A DNA stretch of 64,000 nucleotides from Setophaga petechia (GCA_024362935.1 JANCRA010000003.1:8112001-8176000); one strand, 5' to 3'; shown: positions 24,218 to 35,489, numbered from the stretch's first letter. Translations and numbers: made by a program. Notes: a model not told the origin generated them from the sequence alone.

Positions 24218-24282
24218 CTTTCCGGCCCGGCCGCCGAGGGGCTGCCCCCCCCCGCTCCCGCCCCCCGCCCCGTCTCCGCCAT
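24218..24282 (-). CDS. Candidate first coding exon (5' partial gene), unidentified
   Basis: On the minus strand an ATG at 24282 sits in strong context (GGGGATGG, purine at -3 and G at +4). It is followed by 21 complete codons and two bases up to 24218, where GGAAAG is followed by GTAAGCG, a near-consensus splice donor. The encoded start reads MAETGRG, then a Gly/Ala/Ser/Pro-rich segment typical of disordered N-termini of nuclear or signalling proteins. If real, intron 1 begins at 24217 and continues leftwards beyond base 1, because no later exon was recognised. An upstream ATG at 24377 in weaker context opens a different frame (53 codons to the same donor) and could act as an upstream open frame or be the true start. 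No gene name can be supported. Alternatively the exon is wholly 5' UTR or belongs to a long non-coding RNA. Confidence 0.35.
24243..24272 (-). other. Potential G-quadruplex over the candidate start exon
   Basis: Minus-strand G runs (GGGGCGGGGGGCGGGAGCGGG and a further run of nine G) lie within the first codons of the candidate exon. They meet the usual quadruplex pattern and in RNA would lie about ten bases after the ATG. Confidence 0.55.
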
Positions 24283-24299
24283 CCCCGCCGCAGGGGTGT

Positions 24300-24560
24300 C
24301 GCACGCCGCCGCGCCGGCACAGCTCGGCTCTCGCCTTGCGCGCACTCGGCTGGCGCTGGCAGCCCCGCCGGGTTCATCCGAGGACAGCGGCGGCTCCGCG
24401 CCGCGGCTCGTCTGGCTGCCAACGCCGCGGCGAGGCTGACGCTGCCGCGGCCGGGGGTGACTCACGGCGGCAGCCGCCGGGTAGCGGATCCGACAGTGGA
24501 GCGGCGAGCGGGCACATCGGGCCCCGCTCTTAGCCCCCTTCCCCGGGCACCGCGTGCCAC
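24300..24560. promoter_or_regulatory. Candidate divergent (bidirectional) promoter core
   Basis: This TATA-less, CpG-dense segment lies between a minus-strand exon ending at 24218 and a plus-strand exon ending at 24754. TGACTCA, a perfect AP-1/TRE word, is at 24458-24464. TGACGC, a half CRE-like word, is close by at about 24437. Divergent transcription from CpG-island promoters is common. Start sites cannot be placed from sequence alone. Confidence 0.4.
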
Positions 24561-24754
24561 CCGTCGCACCCCTGCCCCCTCCCCGACCCCCCTGCGCTCC
24601 TGCCAAGTGGAATAAACGCCCGGGTTTCCGGCAAATATTCACCCTTCCGACACCGAACGGGAGGCCGCCCCCCTCCCGGCCGGCACCCCTGTCGGAGGCG
24701 GGCCGGGGTCCGTCCCCGCGGCCGGCAGCGCTCCCGGCGGCACCCGCCCCCACC
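24560..24754 (+). ncRNA. Candidate plus-strand first exon (start uncertain), divergent transcript
   Basis: CCCACC ending at 24754 is followed by GTAAGTGACC, matching the donor consensus at six positions after the junction. The upstream sequence has no ATG in good context, so a non-coding or 5' UTR exon is more likely than coding. It points away from the minus-strand exon, in keeping with a divergent promoter. The exon start at 24560 is only nominal. A second donor-like site (CATG|GTGAGC) follows at about 25131. Confidence 0.3.
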
Positions 24755-25625
24755 GTAAGTGACCGTCGGGCCCGGGAGGGGGTGGCCGGTCCCTCGGAGC
24801 CAGGGCTTGAGCGGGCGGGCGGGCTGGGCCCGGGCCGACCCCCGGCCGTGGCCCCGCGCTGTCCCCGAGGTGTGTCCGGCGTGTGCCCAGGGGACAGCCG
24901 CCCGCCCGCACACGGACAAAGGCAAACACAGAACCTTAACGCGGGGCGGGGAGGGGACGCGGGGCGCACACCGGGACAGGGACTCGGAGTCCGAGTGACG
25001 GGCAGCGTCGGTGTCATCACCGCTGTGCTCTGCCCTGTTCGGCAAACACGCAGCTGGGTTTTAGCTGCCTGCGGTTTCCATGGAGCCCTCCTGGCACGTC
25101 CCAGCAAAAACATATGGAGGATGTCTTCATGGTGAGCCTGCAGCGGGTCTCCCACCTCTTCTCAGAGCTCCCAGGTGGGGTGCTTTCAGATCCTTTACAC
25201 TGCGTGCCTCAGCACCAGCAGTGCTTTTGAGAAACATGCTTCGTGCATGACATCCCTGTTTTGAAACAGAATTTTGAAGCGAAGCTGTAGAAACACAAAT
25301 CTTTCAGTCCAAGCTGTCTGCTAGATGCACAGTTTTAAAAGCAATGGCTCCCTGAAATGAGGGGATTATTAAAAGCTCATTTATTAAGAAGCTCAAGCCA
25401 CAAAGGTAATGGTAATGAGTGTTACATACTCTGCATGCACGCTCAAGTTTTGGATAGAGGATGAAGGCATGAAGTTGGGCCTTTACTTAAAAATCCTCTA
25501 AAGCTACTTGTCAGAAATGTGCTAAAATGATAAGCCATGGATTTAGTGACATGGATTATGCTGTCAGTCCTTCTACCTTAAGTTCATTTTTAAGTCCAAA
25601 TTTCAGGCCTTTGAGAAAAGATAGG

Positions 25626-25655
25626 CGGAGGAGGAGGAGGAGGAGGAGGAGGAAG
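25626..25655. repeat. (GGA)n microsatellite
   Basis: About ten GGA units form a purine-only tract just outside the CpG island. Confidence 0.9.
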
Positions 25656-25840
25656 AGACTATTAATTGAAATGCTGACATTGCTAACCATGGCAGTGTGA
25701 ATTCACTACTATAATAAAACCTCAGCTAGCAGCCTAATTCCAGAGAGGTGATGTTTTCCAGTAATAATGTAATCAGTTTGTTTGCTGTAACATAGGAAAC
25801 TGAGAATTACTTTATTTGATTGATACTTTTGGCCAAAATG

Positions 25841-25869
25841 TAAAAAAAGAAAAGAAAAGAAAAAAAAAA
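25841..25869. repeat. A-rich (AAAAG)n tract
   Basis: Runs of A are interrupted by single G in a pattern of roughly AAAAG units, ending in an A10-type run. Confidence 0.8.
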
Positions 25870-26584
25870 TCGATAAGATACCTGGATTGAGGCAGGAGAG
25901 CTACCTTTGCTATTTAAAATAATAAACCAAAGTTCTTCATGAACATTTTTTCACTTCAGTGCAGTTTTACAAAAGCATACTTAAAAAGGGACAGCTAGTG
26001 AGAATGCAAGCTTTCAAGCTAGGAATTGGAAGACAGAAAGGCCCAAGGGTGTAACATTGTTAAAAGTGAGAGGTCCCGAAAGCACAATGTTCACTTTAAA
26101 AAATAGAAGTTTTCTCCTGGGTAATCGCTGAATGACTTTGCATTGATTTGCAGCTGGGAATTTAAAGGAAAAAAAGGGAAAGAAAATAAACGAAGAAGAC
26201 AAATGCCTTGTTAGTAGATTGTGATGCAACAATTAAGAAAATTGTGTCAGATATATGAAAAATTGGAATTGACTGCTTAAGCTTTGAGTTTATATATTCA
26301 GGATTCTCCATCCCTCATATCTGTCTTTAATACTTGTTTTTAAGGAGTAAACATTCTGGTAATTTTCTGGGCATCTGGCTCTCAAATTACAAATAAAAGC
26401 AGAAGTGAATTAGCTTGTAAGGTGCATGTTAGTGGAACCATATTAGCGAATTCTTCCAGAGAGGGTTAGTCAGTGTTAGTGAGGTCAGGATTTCAGCCAC
26501 TGTGAAGGTTTTGTTGTTGCAGAAAATTGCAAGGATAGACTGTATTTTCCCTCTAATTCAGATTTAGATTTTGCTGTTGCTCTT

Positions 26585-26618
26585 GAAGGTGTTCTGTCTT
26601 AAAGAAGGTGTTCTGTCT
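26585..26618. repeat. Short tandem duplication (19-base period)
   Basis: GAAGGTGTTCTGTCT occurs at 26585-26599 and again at 26604-26618, separated by TTAA. Confidence 0.8.
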
Positions 26619-29267
26619 GTTTAGCCTTAAAGTTCACGGTGGTCAGTGGGACTCTTTGGGTTGGGACCATGAGTTCTTTGAAGGAGCAAATCTTAAGTTT
26701 CTCCATGTTGCTAGGAAGCCTAGCAGTATCAAGACAAAGACATATGAAAGTATGTGAAGACAATGAAAACCAAGTAATGAGTATAGCCAAATCATAACTG
26801 CCATTTTAACAGAATGGCTTGTAAATAACAGAGCCCTCCAAGAATACTTGGGTGTGTCTGAGTCAACCCATTTTGAAAACTCTATGATATGCAGCTGCAG
26901 AAATGGCACATATTCTTGAAAAACAAAACTTGAAATTTCTTGAAAATCACGTTTCCAAATACAAGCACTGTTCTGCATATAGATACATCCCATGCTGTCC
27001 AGTAACTCTTAAGAAGCAGGCTAAAGCTGCTATGGTGACTACCTTGTTCATCTGATCTACTTAAGGCAACACTAACCCTCTTTTAAGACTTGCACTTAAC
27101 AAAGCCTTATTATATGTATTACAATGATTTGTGAATGTGTATAGTCTGGGCTGTGGTTGACATTCACTGTCAGGCTTACATCCAAAAACATACAAGTTAA
27201 TTTGCACTACATGACCATTGGCACTACAGAGTAATGAACTGCAAAAGGTACTTTGAGAATATTTTCCAAAGCTGCCCTTATACACTTGCTTGAAGCTAGA
27301 AAATAGACCTGATATAATGATAGCTGTTTTGGCTTTATTGTGGAAGATAATACCAGCTTGTGACTACTGACTGGATGTGAAACAAAACTTTATGGTTGTA
27401 TGGATTGGATGTGGTATTTCAGCAGTCATACAGGGTACTAATGGAAGCACTGTGAATTAGTTCTGTGAAAAGATTCAAGCAACAATTAATTACTGTTACT
27501 CTCAAATACAAAATGAGAGGGCATTGAAAAATTAATTGAGGAAATTTATGTATGGATATGAAGCATGGCAGTTTGGGTGCCACACAGGAAATTCCCAAAC
27601 AACTAACTGGCAATTTTGGGAACTTAACAGGTTAGACTCCAAACAGTGTTTTCAGTTTGGTTTTTTCTTTTGTCATTAGGCCATGACAGAGAGATTACAC
27701 TGGCCCAATAGAGACATTTTTGCTTCCTTGGTGCATTATTCTTGAAGTCTTCTTTGTCATTGCTCACAATTGCTTAGATTTTTATTTTTGATAGAAAATG
27801 TCACCTTTTTAATTGAGAGACTGGGTATGATAGTGTGGAGGTGGGTCCTCGTGTATACAGGAGGCAGAGAAGCAAGTGAAAGAGGAAAAGGGAAGAAGAG
27901 GGAGTTTGGAGGGCACAGAAGGAAGATAGGAAATGTGGGACTTGCAGTGGAATGACTGGTGATGGGATGGGAGAGGAGGAGACCAGACCACTGACTGTGG
28001 AGACAGCTGTGTTCAGAGTTTGCTATTTGATCAAACTACTCCTTATTTAACATGCCCTGCATTTCTCAGTGGGGATACAGCTTGGAATCTGTGTGAAATG
28101 GTGAAAGATTGAGAAAGTAAAGACAGAATGAAAAAGCAAGAGACAATTCCCTAATTTGTTTCTTTTGCATTTCTAAAGCCTGCCGAGCCCACACATTGGG
28201 TAGGGTATGCTTAGAATCTTGGAAAAAAAATAAGCTGCAGCTGGAACAAAGTTGGAAATAAATTCCAGTAATTTTAAAGATGATAAAAAAATCTGACCAC
28301 TCTTTCTCACTTCTCCCTCCAGAAGGTCCAAAAAATCATCTACCCCGTGGCAAATGCTTGACAACAACATCTGTATCTACTCTGATTTCAGAGTTCAGGG
28401 TATATATATGTAAGGCATATTTTGTTATTCTGATATTGTTTACCTGGAACTTTCACACTGTCATATTTTGTACTTTCTTTTTCACTCAATTTGCTTCTTT
28501 GCTTTTGGGACAGAAAATCCCTCATGCAGTGTGGTCCAGGTTATACTGAACCACGGATGTCTCATACAGGGCAGTATCTTATTCCACACATGACTTACTC
28601 ATATTTCAAAAGTAGGGTGAGTAATGGGTGCTGGAATTTAGCTCTAAACTGTGTTTCGTGTCTGGGGTTTCTGTAATAGGTTCATGAAGTTCACAGACTA
28701 CTGCTAGTAATTTCTTAATTTTTTTACCTCCCATTCCTGCCTTTTCCCCCATTTCTCCAGAGACTTTATGTGGTCCTGGAGGACTTTACAACTTTGCAAA
28801 ATGATGCAGAACTATATCGAAATGCTCCAAGCTCTATAAGCACACAGGGTCTGTGTGCCGCAGAAATACCAGGTTTTGACTGGGCATGATCCCATATAGC
28901 CATAGGATTGTGGGTGAACATTTCATCTTTACCAGCAGAAAGGTTTGCAGTCACTGCATGTCTTGGGGATGTCCTCAATGTGCATAGAAGGCAGGCAGTG
29001 CTGGACTATTTACATTGCAAGTGGGATGGTTTAGATGGTATCCTGCAACGTCATCCTTGGCTACACGGAGAGAAAACTGATATGCCTGTGATGCTCTCAA
29101 GTACATTCCATACGCCTCCAAGTACAAGGGCAATTTTGAATTTAGAAAGAAGCTCTCCAATGTGCTAAGCTGCTGATGTAGCACTTGCAGTGAGAAATAT
29201 ACTGGTCCGGATAGAACTCTTGGGAGTACAGTCAGGTCAGACAAAGAGGGTCTCAGAAAGAGATGCA

Positions 29268-29296
29268 AAACAAACAAACAAGCAAACAAACAAACA
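29268..29296. repeat. (CAAA)n microsatellite
   Basis: About seven CAAA units with one GCAAA interruption. Confidence 0.9.
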
Positions 29297-32150
29297 GAAG
29301 TGTTCAAACACACAAACAACTTATTATTTGATCTGGAAACAGAACAGAGGTGTTGCTTGTAGCTGCACTTTGTTCAAACTTCATTTGAGCTTGTGATGTA
29401 ACTTTAGTTAGTCTACCCAGCTCATGTCAGACTCTGGACTGTGGGTTTTCTTCCTAATGATTCTGCAGCCTCTCAGGCTCCTGGGGCTACTGTGCAAGGG
29501 TCTGTTTGCTCAGAGATATCTATTCAGTGCAGAGAGGTGGTGACAGAAGTTGCTGTTAATTGTTGCCGTATGGTTGAAGGCTGGGGGCTGCTATGCAAAC
29601 AAGTCTCCTCTGCTCTGCTCCAGTTCAAAGTTAAGCCACCTAGATGAAGCTAGGGAAAAGTGTTAATACAGCTGGTGCTAGATCTCAAAAGAATAGAGAC
29701 AAGGAGGAAGGTAACCAAAGTTGAGACCCAGTGGCTGCATGCAGTTTAGATATGCTGAGTCCAGTCTTGTGTCCCAATAAACAAATCACAGTCATTTGTG
29801 AAAAAGGATCTCATTCTTTCCAGGATAAGCTGGCTGTTTAGTTTGTCTTTCTAACCAGTCAATAAAGCTCAAGCAATGTTCTAGGAATTATCTTTGTATT
29901 GAAATTACCTTATTCCTTATGTGTCTACATCTATATTTGGATGTGAATTTTAGGACCTTGGATCCTAAAATATTTAGAGTCCAGTTAAATTTTGACATGA
30001 GAGCAACTGCATTATTTTTCTGTTCATTTTCTGAATCTGTAAACAAGCTTTTGTGCAAGACTGCTGGCACTGAAAGTCTGTTTGAAATGGACTTGTGGAA
30101 GTGCAAGAGTTCATAACCCTTCTGTTGCAGCAACTGGGAGTGCAGTCTGAACACTGAGTGCCTGCTGTAGTGAAAAGTGGTGAGGTCTTCCTGTGGTACT
30201 CCTGCAGAGCCCTAGGAAAGTCCAGCATAGCTGCCAGCTGCATGACAAAGGACACAGATAGTGCATACAACAGCCTCCTCTAACCTGCCAGGAAGAATTA
30301 ATAAGACACTTTGTTATTAAATTAAATTTGAATTAAAACACTTCCTGAGGCTGAGCTTCAAACTCTTCAACCTGAGAATGGATTCAGCAGCATCTTGTGA
30401 GCTTTGGAGCTCACTAGGTTCCACTACTACAGCAATGGAACAGTTTTCCATTGTAACCTTTAATTTCTTGTTTATTTAATATGTATGAATTACTGTTGTT
30501 GGCTCAATATGTTAACAGTTATTTAGAGAATGATTTGGTAAATTTTTTAGTTCATGTATGGACTATAAAATACAATATCTGTCACTATATTTTCTGGTCA
30601 CTCACTTTATGTTAAGATTTCATTAATATGCTTTTCTTAAATAACAAACAGATCCTGCAGAGCTGGTTAGCCATGTGAGGACCATGTGGTGTAAGCAGTT
30701 ATAAATACACCAGTAAAAAACATACCAGAGAATTATAAATCACTATAATGTTCAACTCCAGTAGGTTGATGAATGGTATCTTTATTAACTTATTAACCAC
30801 TTATCAAAATGATTTGCCTTGTACTTAGACTTAGGTTTATGTTCAGTGTAAATTTTACATAAAGCTTGACTTTGTTTTCTTTTGCCAGACGTATTTATTT
30901 CTGAGTCAAAACTCAGTCTGTTTTGCAAAACGGAGGAGAATCAAAGAGGCATAATAATCAGCCTAAACTCATCCAAAGCACTTTAAAAATAGCCAGCCCA
31001 CCTACTGCACTGGGAGATTTTATAGTGCAGTGTACAGAAGCACAGTGTGGAGTAGCTAAGGAGCTGTGCAATATGTAAGCTGTTCAAAATGTACTCCAGG
31101 CTGTGGCTCTCTAACCAGGACCAGATCTGTCCCTGCTAGGGCATCTGCCTCTCAGACCCCCAGTGCCTTACAGATTGGTGCCCACGGTGTTTAACTCTGC
31201 TTTCCATGAGAAATGGCCCTGCATGGATTTTTGTTTCCCAATCAGTGGCTGTAGTGGGGAGGTCTGTGGCAGGAGGTGGTTGGAAAGAGCGAGACGGCGT
31301 TGCTGCTCAGTCAGTGGCGCGGTGGGCGGCGCTGCACTGGCATTGTCACTTGGGCTGTTACACAGATGGCCTGTGTAAACTTGAGTAAAATTCTAGCAGA
31401 TAGGTCTGCAGAGGGATGCAGGCACCCAACTGCGCTGTGTGGGCCTTGCTAGGCTCCATAAAACCATGCCCAGCTGTCATCTCAATTTGTGAGTGTCTGA
31501 GCTCTGCCAGGGAGCAAGTTACAAACTGCTTGCAGGTTCTGGTAGGATTCTTGGGGAAGACCTTTCCTGAACAAGTTTTCCCTGCAGAGTCCTGCACAAA
31601 ACTGTTGGGGTCTCTCCTCATAAAATGATACAGTTTCTTGGTGGATCCTGTTATTATCATGGTGAAATGCAAATACATGATATATACAGATGCAAATTAA
31701 ATTGTTCTAATTTTCAGAGACCACTTTTATCTTTACCCCTGCTCTTTCCTTTCCAGCAGTCTTCCTCTCTCTTATTATAAACCCCTGCTTGTGTTTTCCT
31801 CTAGCCAGTTTTTATCAGTTTTACCCTTAATTGGTACACATAGTTGGTCAGTTTACCTAATTTCCCAATAACAAGTTTATCAGTGAAAGAGTGTTTGGCG
31901 TGTGAACAGCACACATTGCAAAAGATGCTGCAGGAGGAAGGGCAGTATGGATGTGCATTACCACACTCCAGCAAAGGTCAGGTGGTCACATTGCTGTATC
32001 TGAGGGGAATCTTCCACTAAAATAAACTTTGAAGTTGACTAAAAGAAAAAGGGGAACTTCCCATTGTAGAATAAACAAATTGTACTATGCAGGGAAATGA
32101 GTTAAGTCAGTCTTATAGTTTTCAGCATCACTTATGCCTTGAAAAAAGAA

Positions 32151-32521
32151 GGATCTAGGGGAGACTTTTAGATACCTTCAGTACCTAAAGAGATTGAAAA
32201 AGGAAGCTGGAGAGGGAATTTTTACAAGGGCATGGAGTGATAGGACAAGGGTTAATGGCTTTAAACTGATAGAGGGCTTTAAAATTATAGAGGGCAGGTT
32301 TAGATTAGATATTGGGAACAATTTCTTCACTGTGAGGGTAGTGACACACTGCTTGCTCAAGAAAGTTGTGGGTGCCTCATCCCTGGAAGTGTTCAAGGCC
32401 AAGTTGGATAGGGTCCAGCACCCTGGTTTAGTGGTAGGTGTCCCTGCCCATGGCTGGGGGTTGGAACTGGATATTCTTTAGGGTTTATTTCAACCTAACC
32501 CATTCTATGATTCTGTGATTT
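32151..32521 (+). mobile_element. CR1 LINE 3' fragment (ORF2 C-terminus and 3' tail)
   Basis: The conceptual translation of 32194-32481 includes FKLIEGFKIIEGRFRLDIGN, NNFFTVRVVTH and SSLEVFKAKLDRVQHPG, the conserved C-terminal order of CR1 ORF2. The 3' end (CCCATTCTATGATTCTGTGATT) is the CR1 octamer-type terminus, which lacks a poly-A tail. The copy is strongly 5'-truncated, as is usual for CR1, and cannot move. The body frame stays open for about 95 codons, so this copy is less decayed than the others here. Confidence 0.9.
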
Positions 32522-34009
32522 TAAAAGGGATAACTACTTGTCAGAAAGTGCATCTTTAAAATGTAAAAGCATCTTGGCATTTCCTTTTTGTGTCTGTCAG
32601 AGAATTTGATGAAACAGCTTTTGTTTGTTCATACTTCTCTTTCTTAACATTTGTATATCATCAGTAAATGTTATTTTTTCTGCAAAAAAGAAAAGGAGCT
32701 TGCATTTTCTTCTCCATGAAGACAGAAATCAAGTCATCCTATTGCTTTAGATAATAATTTTTATCTTGATTAAACATGTAAACATATAGGCTTTTACTGC
32801 TCCCGACAACAAGGGTTGTAAGAGTTTGCATGCTGATATTTGATAGTTTATGTGTCTGTAGAATTTGATCACTGTAGGAATGGAGTATGATATTAGGCCC
32901 TTAATGCATTTTGTGGAGGAAAAAGCAAATGTTAGGGTGAGTCTCAGTTAAAACATGCAGCAGACTTCACTCTTTCCAAAGGGAAGGAAATTCTCTACTT
33001 CTTTACAATTTTTTGAAGACCTTTGGTACCCTGTGGTAGCAAATATGTTCTCAGGATGAGAGTTGTCTAGACTGTGCTCTCCAGATTATGGTAAGCGTTT
33101 TATTCAGCTGAGAGCTGGAGCTCTGTAAATGGTTGGTGGGATTTGAAAGGACCTCAATGTGCAAGGGGAAAGAGGAACCTGCTGTAGATCTTTTGGGTCC
33201 TCAGCTGCCAAGCATATAAATATGAATAAGCATGTCCCACTGACTGCAGCAGAATTTCAAATTAAGTTTTTTCAGAAGTTTTTCCAGAGTTGGGATTTTA
33301 AGCAGTTTCTGTGTTTAGCTACAGTGTACCAAAGAGTGTGTGCTCATACACTGAGCTTCCTTGAGCCAGTGCAAAAAATCAGGAAGGCTGTTATGCAATT
33401 ATTGCTGTATATCTTCCTGCTTGTAAGCCTAAATTCCACTCTGGTTTTTTGGTGTGTTTTGTTTAAATCCCTGAAAAGATGTCATTCTCTCACTGAATGT
33501 GTTTTTCCTCCTAAACATAAGCTGTAAATACATACACAGATAATGTTATATGATTTTTTGAGTCATCTGCTTGAAGCTGTTATGTGTTTTATGCTAGGCA
33601 AGTTTAGAAAATTATTAAACCTCATAAGCTCAGACATAAAAGTTCCTTGATTCGCCTTTGCCATGGAAATTGCAAGTTTTAACATGCAAGTGTATATGTA
33701 AAAGAAAAACCCCAGAGGTAACAGACAAGTAGAAATTTGTGGGGTTGTTGCAGACACAGGGACATCTGGTTTGTATTGCAGTTAATGATTTATAATATTA
33801 TGTGCCATTTTGTGTTATATAAGCATTTATTATTAATCTCCATCTCCTCTTACAAATCAGTTTTCTATGCTTCCCCTTCCCCCCCCAGTCATATATTGAG
33901 AGAGCATGTGGCTATACATTTATTCCTACTAAAATGAAACTAAAGGTGTTCCTCTATATTAAGAATTTTTGAAGTACTTAGAGATGGATTCTGTGTTCCC
34001 TGTGAAGTA
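32522..34009. other. Non-coding stretch, nothing recognised
   Basis: AT-rich DNA. An open frame at 33159-33527 (plus, 122 codons) starts on a non-ATG codon in this genome context and resembles no family. A C8 run is near 33883. Confidence 0.5.
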
Positions 34010-34085
34010 ACTGTTGGCCTAATCATTACCAGGAATTGAACCTGGAACTACCAGAGCTAGAGAATAGCTTAACAATTTGAGCTCA
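34010..34085 (-). mobile_element. tRNA-derived SINE head (MIR1_Amn-like relic)
   Basis: On the minus strand GGTTCAATTCC matches the pol III B box. It forms a perfect T arm: CCAGG, loop TTCAATT, CCTGG. Upstream, TTGTTAAGCTATTCTCTAGC recalls the A-box side and GGTTAGAGCATTC-type head of amniote MIR-like SINEs. The anticodon and acceptor stems do not pair, so it is not a functional tRNA gene. The family assignment is from memory of the consensus. Confidence 0.4.
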
Positions 34086-34276
34086 AAAAGGCTAAATCTT
34101 CTGGCTAACAGTTGTAGGAGAGTCATGCCTTTTGTGGCTCTGGCAGAAGTTACTAGTTGGAGAGGGAATTATGCTTGTGCAACTCAAAATTGTTAGTGAA
34201 ATCCAAGGGAATTTGGGGGTTTGCAGGGAATGCAGAATTGGGCTCTTCCAGGAGCTTCCCAGTAAGCATGAAAGGG

Positions 34277-34301
34277 TTTTTTTTTTGTTTGTGTGTGTGT
34301 G
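34277..34301. repeat. T-run plus (GT)n microsatellite
   Basis: A T10-type run and TTTG lead into (GT)6. Confidence 0.85.
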
Positions 34302-34812
34302 ATGAGTAGTGAGAAATCCTGATGTCTGACAATGTTCTGGCTAAGTGTGCTCTTCAGTTTTCCATTAGTGGTGGCGTAGTCCATCAGTAAATCCTTTCAG
34401 GAGTAACCATCTGGCATTTCCTAAACCCTTGTCTGTGTATCATGTAAAACTCAGTGTTACCACTCTAAAGAAAGACCTTGAAAAGTTAAATGCCATAGGA
34501 ATTTAGTAATGCAGGCCACAGTGTAAACTGTGGTTAAGTTGAGCTGAGGCCTTCTTTGGAGAAAGAACCTGTAATTGATTAAACTCTGCCTCGAGCTAGA
34601 TAAAAATGAGTTGAAGTAGATTAATATAAAAACGGTTAAAAGCTTCCTTGTTGTTGTCAGTTTTTAAAATTAAACTTGTCAAGAGTTTGGCAGAAAGAGC
34701 TCAAAGGCAGAGCTGATCTAAACTGGAGAAAACAAACCCATAGGAGCAAAGAGCAATGTTGACCTTCTCCTTTTTGGTTGATTTAAATGAATTTTCTAAC
34801 TGAAGGCTGTGA
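34302..34812. other. Non-coding stretch, nothing recognised
   Basis: AT-rich sequence without open frames of note or recognised repeats. Confidence 0.6.
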
Positions 34813-34858
34813 GCTTTAAGGTCCTTCCAACCCAAATGATTCTATAATTCTATGACTT
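34813..34858 (+). mobile_element. CR1 LINE 3' terminus fragment
   Basis: TTAAGGTCCTTCCAACCCAA followed by ATGATTCTATAATTCTATGA is the extreme CR1 3' UTR and octamer repeat. Only about 45 bases are preserved or were ever inserted. Confidence 0.85.
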
Positions 34859-35104
34859 TATGGCCTTCATTCCAACTTGCCAAGCCATTTTTCTCCAGAC
34901 TACCATCTTCCATGATTTGTGTCTCACAGCTTTGTCTAACGCAGAAATTTCTTCCGTACTGCTTGGCCGATCTTCTCGTGGCCTTCATGAATCTTCTCTG
35001 ACATTAAATGAGTGTAATTATTGTGAGAACATAAACCAAGGGTAAAACTCAAAAGGTAGTCTTGGATTTAGTAAGAAACAGTCTGAGAGAGAATTGAAAT
35101 GGAG

Positions 35105-35200
35105 ACAGCACAGCCTAACAGCTAGAATGATGCCAGGCTTTTTTCTGGAATCTGCTTCCATCTGTAACTTTGCATGGCATGTGACCTCTGTGTCACACAG
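35105..35200 (+). mobile_element. MIR-like SINE relic (weak)
   Basis: GACAGCACAGCCTAACAGCTAGAA and, further on, GGCATGTGACCTCTGTGTCACAC follow the order of the tRNA-related head and TGTGTGACCTTGGGCAAGTCAC segment of MIR1_Amn-type SINEs. Divergence is high and the middle aligns poorly, so this is tentative. Confidence 0.3.
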
Positions 35201-35489
35201 CTTGTCCTACTGCAGGCTTACCTGCATCTTGGTGGCAAGATGGGGCAACTTTCTGTAATTGATAGGGACACAAATTCTGCAGTCCCAATGGTGAGTGAAA
35301 AGTGAGACTCATAGACTCCAACAAATGCTGCCAAAGTGTTTATCAAAAAACAATGTTGATTTTACTCAGTGTTGCACTGGAAAGTCATTTTAGATCATGT
35401 ATGGGCTTTGACACCTTTTCTTAATATTTTCCCCCCATATCCTTTTGTAGATGCAACTGGGCCACGTTAGTGACCACAGGTATGAATCT

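Larger units (their letters stand above)
21110..25060. promoter_or_regulatory. Large CpG island (about 4 kb)
   Basis: CpG dinucleotides and G+C are conspicuously dense here and rare elsewhere in the window. The GC-rich sub-blocks run roughly 21120-22150, 22240-22620, 23190-23660 and 23740-24990, with a lower-GC but CpG-containing block at about 22625-23190. Islands this long in vertebrates usually mark promoters of developmental regulators and are often Polycomb-bound; that is family knowledge and not visible here. Many long open frames overlap in three or more frames across the island, as expected from stop-codon scarcity in GC-rich DNA, so I do not call them genes. Confidence 0.85.
25061..32150. 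other. Long non-coding stretch with simple repeats
   Basis: About 7 kb of AT-rich DNA. Open frames are at most about 116 codons (26643-26993 minus, 28975-29319 minus), start in poor context and match no known family. A small CpG-rich patch is at 31285-31345. Simple repeats are listed separately. No repeat family or RNA gene was otherwise recognised. Confidence 0.5.

Noticed and set aside
23469..25155. Further open frames of 150-317 codons in the CpG island
   Set aside because: Same multi-frame artefact. Several depend on non-ATG starts, and they run across the candidate donor sites and the promoter core.
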